Below are positions 58,430 to 64,000 of a stretch of DNA of 64,000 nt, in pieces. The DNA is from Flaviaesturariibacter aridisoli (GTDB lineage Bacteria; Bacteroidota; Bacteroidia; Chitinophagales; Chitinophagaceae). The position numbers and the translations under genes were made by a program. The notes beneath the pieces are model-generated. The model saw nothing but the letters and a program-made list of their open reading frames with translations, ran no database searches and was not told where the DNA came from. Numbering within the stretch: position 1 is the first letter of the stretch; every line of letters starts with the position of its first letter. The stretch covers positions 21,932-85,931 of the forward strand of contig NZ_SKFH01000016.1 in NCBI RefSeq assembly GCF_004343705.1, in the 5' to 3' direction.

Positions 58430-59545
58430 TTATCGATTCGCGCCCACATGTTCCCACCATTTTACCTGCGGCCCCGGTGCATCCAGGTCTACAAGCTGGC
58501 CGATCATCGGGTGCAGCAGGGGCAAGCCCTGCTTTTCGGCTTCGACCACGGCGCGGCGGATGGGCTCGTCCCAGTCATGCATCGAGAGGCTGAACTTGCC
58601 CCAGTGCACGGGCAGCAGGCGGCGGGCGCCGAGGTCGCGGGCTGCGGTTACGATCTCTTCGGGCATCATGTGAATGTATTTCCAGAAGGCGTTGTACTGG
58701 CCGCATTCAAGAAGGGCGAGGTCGAAGGGACCTAGTTTTTCGCCGATCTCCTTAAAGTGTTTTCCATAGCCCGAGTCGCCACCGAGAAAGATCTTCCGCC
58801 CGGGTGTTTGCAGGGCGAAGGCCGTCCACGCGGCGCCGTTGCGTTTAAAGCCGCGGCCAGAAAAGTGGCGGGCCGGCGCGGCCGTGATCCGGAAGCCGTC
58901 GCCAAGGTCTTTGCCTTCCCACCAGTCGAGCTCCACGATGCTGTGCGCGGGAAAGCCCCAGCGCTCGAGGTGGGCACCGGTGCCGAGGCCCGTAATGATA
59001 CGACCTGCCTTTCCTTTGAGGGCCAGTACGGCCCCGTAGTCGAGGTGATCCCAGTGGTCGTGGGTGAGCACAAGGAAGTCGATGCGGGGAAAGTGTTCGG
59101 GCTTGAATACGTCGCTGCCGGGGAACGCCCGGGTGCTGAACGAAAATGGCGAGGCGTGGCCGCTGAGCACGGGGTCTACGAGGAAGGACTTGCCTTCGGC
59201 CACGAGCAGGTACGAGGAGTGGCCAAACCACACGACCCCGTTCCAGGCGCGCGACAGGTTCTTCAGGTCGCTCTGCACCGACGGCAGCGGCGCCGGCGGC
59301 TTCTTGCGCGGGTTGCGGGTGAAGAAGAAAGCGCGCATCACCCGGGCCATCGACACGCCTTCGGTGAGCTGCGGCGTAGGCTCGGGGTTCTGGAATTGCC
59401 CGTCGCGGTAATGGAAGGAGGCTTCCACGCGCGCGCGGCGTTTGCCGGCTGGCGCCGCGCCGAAGGGGGTGGAGCGGAGGACAAAGAAAGCGACCAGGAC
59501 AATCAGTAAAACAAGGTTTGCCAGGATCAGGACGACGGTCAGCAT
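58430..59545 (-). CDS. MBL-fold hydrolase (UlaG/NAPE-PLD-like), membrane-anchored
   Basis: The protein has 371 residues: one N-terminal membrane helix (1-24), then a metallo-beta-lactamase domain with VVWFGHSSYLL, FLVLTHDHWDHLDYGAVLAL (metal motif), APARHFSGRG, IFLGGDSGYGKHF and LLPVHWGKFSLSMHDW. Pattern and length match the UlaG/NAPE-PLD-type family acting on lactones or lipid esters. ATG 59545 is preferred; a frame from 59623 only prepends odd residues. Confidence 0.88.
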   Translation of the reverse strand: MLTVVLILANLVLLIVLVAFFVLRSTPFGAAPAGKRRARVEASFHYRDGQFQNPEPTPQLTEGVSMARVMRAFFFTRNPRKKPPAPLPSVQSDLKNLSRAWNGVVWFGHSSYLLVAEGKSFLVDPVLSGHASPFSFSTRAFPGSDVFKPEHFPRIDFLVLTHDHWDHLDYGAVLALKGKAGRIITGLGTGAHLERWGFPAHSIVELDWWEGKDLGDGFRITAAPARHFSGRGFKRNGAAWTAFALQTPGRKIFLGGDSGYGKHFKEIGEKLGPFDLALLECGQYNAFWKYIHMMPEEIVTAARDLGARRLLPVHWGKFSLSMHDWDEPIRRAVVEAEKQGLPLLHPMIGQLVDLDAPGPQVKWWEHVGANR

Positions 59546-59604
59546 AGTAGTCGGGTTCAGGCCGAAGGTACCTGATGGACAAGGAGCGGAAGTAAATAAG
59601 GGTC

Positions 59605-59650
59605 GGAACCGCGAAGAGAACAAGAAAAGAAGTTGGTACGCGAGGGGTGT
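59605..59650. repeat. ACCGCGAAGAG / AAAGAAG array (left part)
   Basis: AACCGCGAAGAGAACAAG and AAAAGAAGTTGGTACGCGAGG, reverse complement of the array at 60290-60335; the GxxExxY pseudogene lies between the two parts. Confidence 0.55.
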
Positions 59651-59746
59651 TTAAAACAACGCGTTGCGCGGAGGAAAAAACATTCTTTTCTACGTGGAAA
59701 GCTCTTGGCGGTCCGAGCTCAGCTGGGATAGCTTTAATAAAAAAAG

Positions 59747-60170
59747 ATGGAACTGGATATTGAGAAAATTGCGACTGATATTGTTGATGCTGCCATTGCT
59801 GTGCATCGGGCGTTGGGGCCGGGCTTATTGGAATCAGCGTATAAGCTGGCCTTTGCAAGAGAGATGGAGTTGCGTGGATACAGAGTGCAGCTGGAAGTGC
59901 CGGTGTACTTTCATTACAAAAGGGATCGACCTGGGTAAAACGTATTCGATGGACGTGCTGATCAACGACCTGGTGCCGGTGGAGATCAAAGCAGCGGAAG
60001 AGATTGCGTCGATTCACCTGGCGCAGACGTTGACCTACCTGAAACTTTACGACCGCAGGTTGGGATTCATGCTCAATTTCAACGTTGTATTAATGAAGGA
60101 GGGTATCCGCCGGATCGTGAACAACTGGCATTACCAGAATCAGGCGGCAGCGAATGGCCAAGTTAGATAA
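59747..60170 (+). pseudogene. GxxExxY protein, frameshifted
   Basis: The family is named for its GxxExxY motif, here GLLESAY (residues about 26-32). Frame 1 (59747-59938) reads MELDIEKIATDIVDAAIAVHRALGPG and so on, then ends VYFHYKRDRPG. The rest of the family (KGIDLGKTYSMDVLINDLVPVEIKA; ASIHLAQTLTYLKLYDRRLGFMLNF) continues in another frame to 60170. Removing one A from the AAAA run at 59918-59921 restores one frame of about 140 codons. It is a true frameshift or an assembly error in a homopolymer. The family shows a PDDEXK-like fold (DVLxxD ... VEIKA). Confidence 0.8.
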
Positions 60171-60232
60171 GAAAAAGAAGGTTCGGAACGCTACAAAAGA
60201 GAAGAAGAGGGTACGCTAAGAAACGCCATTGT

Positions 60233-60262
60233 AAAAACGTCCCCGCCAAAAGCGGTGACGTT
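60233..60262. terminator. Hairpin after the GxxExxY gene
   Basis: AAAACGTC and CCGC pair with GCGG and GACGTTTT, with an internal mismatch; T run on the plus strand. Confidence 0.6.
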
Positions 60263-60289
60263 TTCGTATCTCTTTGCGAATACCTTATT

Positions 60290-60335
60290 CACTTCTTTTC
60301 TTCGCGGTGAAAAACCTTCTTTCCCTTACCCCGCC
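60290..60335. repeat. TTCTTTTCTTCGCGGTGAAAAACC array
   Basis: CACTTCTTTTCTTCGCGGTG and AAAAACCTTCTTTCCC, two blocks; the same words build the array at 13796-13858. Confidence 0.6.
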
Positions 60336-60387
60336 TTTCTCTCCACCGAAAGCCGTACCTTCATAAACCTGAAATAGACACCCGATT

Positions 60388-61407
60388 ATGAAGCGTACTG
60401 ATTTCGTTTATGCCTCCGGCCCCGAGCCGCACCGCGCCCGTACCCGCGCTATCCTCAAAGCCCACCCCGAAGTGCGCCGCCTCATCGGGAAGAACCCGCT
60501 TTCCTTTTTCGCCATCCTGGGCCTCGTGGGCCTGCAGGTGGGCGGCGCCGGTCTCCTTGCCGACGCGTCCTGGTGGTGGATCCTGGGTGCCGCCTACTGC
60601 GTGGGCGCCTTTGCCGACCACGCCCTCTTCGTGATGATCCACGAGTGTGCGCACCGCCTGTTGTTCAAGAGCCCCGCCGCCAATCGCCTGGCCGGTATGC
60701 TGGCCAACCTGCCGCAGATCTTCCCCAGCTCGGTATCGTTCGAAAAATACCACATCAAGCACCACTCCTTCCAGGGTAACCACGACCTCGACGCCGACCT
60801 GCCCAACAAGTGGGAAGCCAAGCTGATCAACAACTATTTTATCGGCAAGGCCCTTTGGTTCCTGCTCTACCCGTTGTTCCAGGCCTTCCGGGTGGCCCGC
60901 CTGAAGGAGATCAAGCCCTTTGATGCCTGGACCGCCGCCAACTGGGCCGCGCAGATCGGCTTTGCCGCCGCCGTGTGGTATTTCCTCGGCGGGAAGGCCG
61001 TGGCCTTCCTTACGCTGAGCTTCTTCTTCTCCGTAGGTCTGCACCCGCTGGGCGGCCGCTGGATTCAGGAACACTACCTCACCCATAACGAAGAGCAGGA
61101 AACCTTCAGCTACTATGGTCCGCTCAATGCCGTGGCCTTCAACGTGGGCTACCACAACGAGCACCACGATTTCCCCTCCATTCCCTGGAATAAGCTCCCC
61201 GAGCTGAAGCAGCAGGCACTGCCTTTTTACGATTCGCTGCACGCGCACCGCTCCTGGACGAAACTGTGGCTTCGCTTCCTGTTCAGCCGCGAGCTTTCGC
61301 TCTTCTCGCGCGTGGTGCGGAAGAACCGCGGCGCCGTGAAGCTGACCGACGAATCGAAGCCCGACATCGAGCTGGTGAAGCCGGTGGCAGAGGCGGAAAT
61401 GGCGTAG
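60388..61407 (+). CDS. Fatty acid desaturase like eukaryotic sphingolipid delta-4 desaturase (DES1)
   Basis: The protein has 339 residues, four membrane helices and the three His boxes of membrane desaturases: HECAH (85-89), HIKHH (122-126), HNEHH (256-260). Unlike usual bacterial desaturases it follows DES1/DEGS1 closely. It has the N-terminal pattern PHRARTRAILKAHPEVRRLIG (compare [20 protein letters not shown]), ANLPQIFPSSVSFEKYHIKHH, GLHPLGGRWIQEHYLTHN, and ETFSYYGPLNAVAFNVGYHNEHHDFPSIPW with the YYGPLN and FNVGYHNEHHDFP blocks. Bacteroidota make sphingolipids, so a ceramide or long-chain base substrate is plausible; no test is possible here. Confidence 0.85.
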   Translation: MKRTDFVYASGPEPHRARTRAILKAHPEVRRLIGKNPLSFFAILGLVGLQVGGAGLLADASWWWILGAAYCVGAFADHALFVMIHECAHRLLFKSPAANRLAGMLANLPQIFPSSVSFEKYHIKHHSFQGNHDLDADLPNKWEAKLINNYFIGKALWFLLYPLFQAFRVARLKEIKPFDAWTAANWAAQIGFAAAVWYFLGGKAVAFLTLSFFFSVGLHPLGGRWIQEHYLTHNEEQETFSYYGPLNAVAFNVGYHNEHHDFPSIPWNKLPELKQQALPFYDSLHAHRSWTKLWLRFLFSRELSLFSRVVRKNRGAVKLTDESKPDIELVKPVAEAEMA

Positions 61408-61440
61408 CGGGCACACAGATATCGCGGAACACGCAGATAG

Positions 61441-61470
61441 AAAAACCCATCGCATAGCGATGGGTTTTTT
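61441..61470 (+). terminator. Terminator after the desaturase gene
   Basis: AAAAACCCATCGC/GCGATGGGTTTTT stem with an ATA loop. Confidence 0.85.
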
Positions 61471-61550
61471 GTTGAACGAGCCGATCCCCGTCCGCTGCGT
61501 GCATCCCCTTGGCCCCGAGTTTGCATCCCTTAGGTAAACCCCCGTTTCCC

Positions 61551-61811
61551 ATGATCGAGAAGCAGCACATCAATGGCCGCGACGTGTGGCTGAAGGTAGA
61601 CGTCATCCCCGCCAACCGCGCCAATCCCAACACGATCCCGACCGAGTATTTCTCGGCCTCCTACTTCACCGAGGAGCCCGAGGGCGACGGTGCGGCCGGC
61701 ATCGTCATTCTCGATGGCGAGGGGGAACCCAAATTATTCGAAAGCCCGGTGGCCGCGCTTACCTATGCCCGCAAGCGCTTCGAGATGGGCGAGGTGAAAA
61801 GCGTGGACTAA
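61551..61811 (+). CDS. Small protein of unknown function
   Basis: The protein has 86 residues, soluble, with VWLKVDVIPANRANPNTIPTEYFSASYF and VAALTYARKRFEMGEV. No motif recognised. ATG 61551 gives a sensible start. Confidence 0.6.
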   Translation: MIEKQHINGRDVWLKVDVIPANRANPNTIPTEYFSASYFTEEPEGDGAAGIVILDGEGEPKLFESPVAALTYARKRFEMGEVKSVD

Positions 61812-61913
61812 TACGGCCTGGCCCAGTTCACTGTCCCCCAGGGGAGTAATCTGGAGGAAGCACCCTTGGCCCTTTGATGCTTCCTCTGTAGGACACACTT
61901 CAATATTTTACGG

Positions 61914-61945
61914 GAAGCCCCGACGGTAACGTCGGGGCTTCTTCT
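61914..61945 (+). terminator. Terminator with GCCCCGACGGTAACGTCGGGGC stem
   Basis: GAAGCCCCGAC/GTCGGGGCTTC stem with loop GGTAAC, then TTC; the same stem type as at 47621 and 49990. Confidence 0.8.
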
Positions 61946-62022
61946 CATCATCTTCTTCAGGGGGTATCGTACCTTAAAGAAACGTCTGGTTATTTGTTCC
62001 CTTCGGAGGCGAGGCTGCTTCC

Positions 62023-62739
62023 TTACGGCTCGCTGATCTTGCCGCTCATGGTCGAATGCAGGTTGTTGGTCTGCCCCACCGTGGCGACGTTGCAGAATTG
62101 GGCCGTCACCTTGCCGGCGGCGGAAACGGTTACATATACCTTATCGTTAGCAGTGACCCAATTGTTGTTTGAGGAAACGGCGCGGAGGCGCACATAGCCA
62201 TGCCCCCAATCGGTGCCGATCGGGATGCTGTACAGGCCCGGACCGGGGCGCTCGGTGCCCGGGAATTCGAGTTCCACGGTGCCGTTGCTGCTGTTGCCTT
62301 CGAGGAACCAGGAGCCGCCGGTTACGTAGGCATTGGTGCGGGAGAACGAAAGGGTAGGCAGGCCGTTGATCGTGGTGCTGTTGGCTGCTTGCGTGCAGGG
62401 AGCGGCCGGAACGCCCACGCGCACCGGCACAGAGGAGGCGGTAACGCGGCAGCCGCCGGTAAAGCCAACTTCCACGGTATATACGCCGGCATTTGCAGGC
62501 TGTATGCGGGTGATGACGGGCTGCTGGTCGGTAGAGGTGAAGCCGTCGGGACCCGACCAGAGGTAGTACTGGGCACCGCGCACTGAGGAGGCGGAGAGGC
62601 GGAGTTCGCTGCCGGCGGTGAGCGTGTCGGCAGACAGGGTGATGTCGGGACGATCGGCGTCGCTGCAGCTTTCTTTCTTGTCGCAGGCTGCGAGGACCCC
62701 GGCCGCGAGGGCGGCACACAGGAGTACATTTTTTCTCAT
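62023..62739 (-). CDS. Lipoprotein with Ig/PKD-like domain
   Basis: The protein has 238 residues; lipobox LAAC (residues 16-19). Residues about 30-105 are an Ig/PKD-like fold (ITLSADTLTAGSELRLSAS, YYLWSGPDGFTSTDQQPVI, PANAGVYTVEVGFTGGC). The second half (TINGLPTLSFSRTNAYVTGGSWFLEGN, DWGHGYVRLRAVSSNNNW) looks like another beta domain. Surface or periplasmic. A TATCTTTG -7 box (minus, 62763-62770) lies 23 bases upstream. Confidence 0.8.
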   Translation of the reverse strand: MRKNVLLCAALAAGVLAACDKKESCSDADRPDITLSADTLTAGSELRLSASSVRGAQYYLWSGPDGFTSTDQQPVITRIQPANAGVYTVEVGFTGGCRVTASSVPVRVGVPAAPCTQAANSTTINGLPTLSFSRTNAYVTGGSWFLEGNSSNGTVELEFPGTERPGPGLYSIPIGTDWGHGYVRLRAVSSNNNWVTANDKVYVTVSAAGKVTAQFCNVATVGQTNNLHSTMSGKISEP

Positions 62740-62762
62740 ACAGTGGTTTTTTGTTTGGGCGG

Positions 62763-62770
62763 CAAAGATA
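62763..62770 (-). promoter_or_regulatory. -7 box of the Ig-like lipoprotein gene
   Basis: TATCTTTG on the minus strand, 23 bases from ATG 62739. Confidence 0.5.
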
Positions 62771-63000
62771 ACGGGATCGCTATACAAGCAGGAAGGCCCC
62801 GGAAAGGGCCTTCGTCGAAAGTTGTGTAATTGAGGGGTTGTGGCCGGTTGTGTGTACCCCGGATCCAACGGTGCAAAGCAAAGGACGGGCCGCACCTGGG
62901 TCAATACCGGGAAGGCGGTATTTTTTGGTCGCGCACAAAACGCGGGGGAACGAAAGCTTTGCCGCCCGCACCAGCGTCCACCTGTGTTGGTACGCTCCTC

Positions 63001-63034
63001 TTACCAATTAACCAATCAACCAATCCACCAATCA
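63001..63034. repeat. CCAATTAACCAATCAACC array
   Basis: Four ACCAAT-type words in tandem, of the TTATTGG family in CCAAT orientation. Confidence 0.55.
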
Positions 63035-63038
63035 ACAA

Positions 63039-63062
63039 GAAAGCCCCGGAAGGGGCTTTCGT
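63039..63062 (-). terminator. Terminator of the DNA alkylation repair gene
   Basis: GAAAGCCCC/GGGGCTTTC stem with four-base loop; T run on the minus strand. Confidence 0.8.
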
Positions 63063-63234
63063 CAGGAGACTGTTTACTTGACTGTTTTTTGGTTGCGACC
63101 GTTCGATACGTTTTGTTCTCTTGAACACTTCAAAGCAACGCCTTCTGCCGGCCGCGGCCTATACCTAGATAGAGGTATTTTTTGAAAGCCGTAGAAATAC
63201 CGGAAAGACAGTAGCGGCCGCCATCGCTGCGCCG

Positions 63235-63796
63235 TCAGCCCCTGGCCATCAGTTTGGCCCGGTCTGCCGCCCCCATCTTCTCGATGGCGTAGCGCAGCGC
63301 CGTGCGGGGCATACGGTCCTTGCGGGCTTCCACGAACGCATACAGCGCCGCCTCGTTCTTTTTGCCCTGCTCCTTGAGCAGCCAGCCGTAGCCTTTCTGC
63401 ACGAGATCGTCGGCGTCGGTGAGCAGGAGGTCTGCTACGCGAAAGCTTTCTTCGAGAAAGAGTCCCTTTCGAGCGGGGGCGATGAGCGACACGGCAGCGG
63501 CGCGGCGCGTCCAGCGATTGGGCGAAAGGGCCCAGGCTTCGGTGCGGGGCAGCAGCGCCGGAAAGCGGGTGAAGAGCGCACCCACGGCCTTGTTGCAAAA
63601 GTTGTCGCACACGGCCCAATTGGTCACGTAGCGGTCGATCCAGCGTTCGAAGCGGTCGAGTTCGGCTTCGCCGAACTCCTTGCGGCGGCTCCAGGTCCAG
63701 GCGGCGGCGATGTGGCCTTCCTCCATTTTGCCGGAGCGAAAGAGGTCTTCGCAAAGGGCGAACAGGGTTTCTTTGTCCAGGTGCAAACGCCGGCGA
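63235..63796 (-). pseudogene. DNA alkylation repair protein (AlkD-like), 5' part cut by an IS element
   Basis: About 187 AlkD-like residues remain, from LHLDKETLFALCEDLFRSGKMEEG: helical HEAT-like repeats with EAELDRFERWIDRYVTNWAVCDNF and RRAAAVSLIAPARKGLF, typical of the family. The family start (about 40-70 residues) is gone; toward the right the frame enters IS21-like terminal repeats (63797 onward), and any start there would be chimeric. The protein is probably non-functional unless transcribed from the IS. Confidence 0.75.
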
Positions 63797-64000
63797 TATT
63801 GACCACCCTGCGCCGGTGGAAGTTGACCACCTGGCGCCGGAGCAAACTGACCACCCCGCGCCGGAGTAAATTGACCACTTCCGCCGGAGCAAATTGACCA
63901 CCCTTTCACTGACGCTTTACTAATCCCTGAGCCGGGCATCTGCGGCAACCATTGATCTGCTGCCACCTTTAGAAAAAAGGGCAGCACCGATGGCTAATCA
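63797..64000. mobile_element. Left end of an IS21-family element (continues past the edge)
   Basis: Four to five direct repeats of ATTGACCAC-nnn-GCGCCGGAGCA, 23-24 bases apart (63798-63903), are typical of multiple transposase-binding sites at IS21 ends. About 85 bases later a gene starts at the right edge with ATGGCTAATCA (MANQ/H), the usual beginning of IstA in this group. The element interrupts the AlkD-like gene. The outer boundary is placed near 63797 by the first repeat; no target duplication can be seen. Confidence 0.7.
63990..64000 (+). CDS. istA: Likely start of IS21-family transposase IstA (cut by the right edge)
   Basis: Only ATGGCTAATCA is in the window. The call rests on the terminal repeats just before it and on MAN-type starts common in Bacteroidota IstA. 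Very little sequence, so this is a guess supported by context. Confidence 0.4.

Larger units (their letters stand above)
62740..63234. other. Gene-free region between two minus-strand genes
   Basis: It holds the -7 box of the lipoprotein gene (62763-62770), a GAAGGCCC/GGGCCTTC hairpin (62792-62813), a CCAATTAACCAATC array (63003-63034) and the terminator at 63039-63060. The frames here (for example 62840-63124) run through repeats or have no start signal, and I see no further gene. GGTATTTTTTG words near 62914 and 63173 are unexplained. Confidence 0.6.

Noticed and set aside
59687..59702. Third parS-like site (TTCTACGTGGAAAG)
   Set aside because: Two mismatches and not a palindrome; it also lies in another repeat region.
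62840..63124. 94-codon plus-strand frame
   Set aside because: Runs through a CCAAT array and a terminator; no signal or domain.

Overview
The window comes from a moderately GC-rich member of the Bacteroidota, most like the Chitinophagaceae. Signs of this are Bacteroidota-type families (DUF2480, IPExxxVDY, DUF4920, CtlX-type hydrolase), many small lipoproteins, a Rho with a long low-complexity insert, -7 boxes of the TAnnTTTG type, and many short intergenic repeats. It is ordinary chromosome with dense, mixed-strand genes; no prophage or plasmid module is visible.

Layout. 1-16.7 kb: an esterase cut by the left edge, a divergent FtsZ-like protein, uvrB-recA, a DUF1801 protein, a DUF4920 protein, a GT39-type glycosyltransferase, GtrA, an asymmetric ABC-F ATPase, a sterol-desaturase-family protein, kdsB and corA. 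16.7-21.1 kb: a REP-associated tyrosine transposase with its palindromic REPs, a lipoprotein/DUF2480 pair and a PpiD-like foldase. 21.1-22.0 kb: a gene-free stretch with many DnaA-box-like sites, a 43-bp tandem array and an AT-rich end, read here as a candidate chromosomal origin. 22-32.7 kb: nadA, rho, a selU-(secreted protein)-selD operon, a CtlX-type hydrolase with pterin dehydratase, and an M28 peptidase. 32.9-44.1 kb: feoB, an M20 amidohydrolase, chrA, nadD-feoA, ybeY, mnmG, a Pif1-type helicase and ssb. Two perfect copies of GTTCCACGTGGAAC, a parS-like site, lie between ybeY and mnmG. 44-60 kb: trpF, an orphan HicB with an operator in its own promoter, OmpA, an NHEJ set (ligD, small zinc protein, ku), a sigma/anti-sigma/outer-membrane operon and a UlaG-like lactonase. 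60-64 kb: a frameshifted GxxExxY gene, a desaturase very like eukaryotic sphingolipid delta-4 desaturase, and a DNA alkylation repair gene cut by the end of an IS21-family element that leaves the window.

Genes that work together: uvrB and recA (DNA repair), ligD and ku (end joining), nadA and nadD (NAD synthesis), selU and selD (2-selenouridine in tRNA), and feoA and feoB (ferrous iron, unlinked here). The candidate oriC, the parS pair and mnmG (gidA) within 20 kb suggest that the window covers the origin and centromere region.

The intergenic DNA is unusual. Several unrelated 7-10 bp words (GCGTGAG, TTATTGG, TATTGAATA, CAAACTA, CTTCGCGGT) occur as short iterated arrays, often in inverted pairs around a spacer or terminator. 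There are also three longer tandem arrays with repeat lengths near 21 or 43 bp. Some repeats have been taken into coding ends (kdsB, nadD, DUF2480, gtrA, selU).
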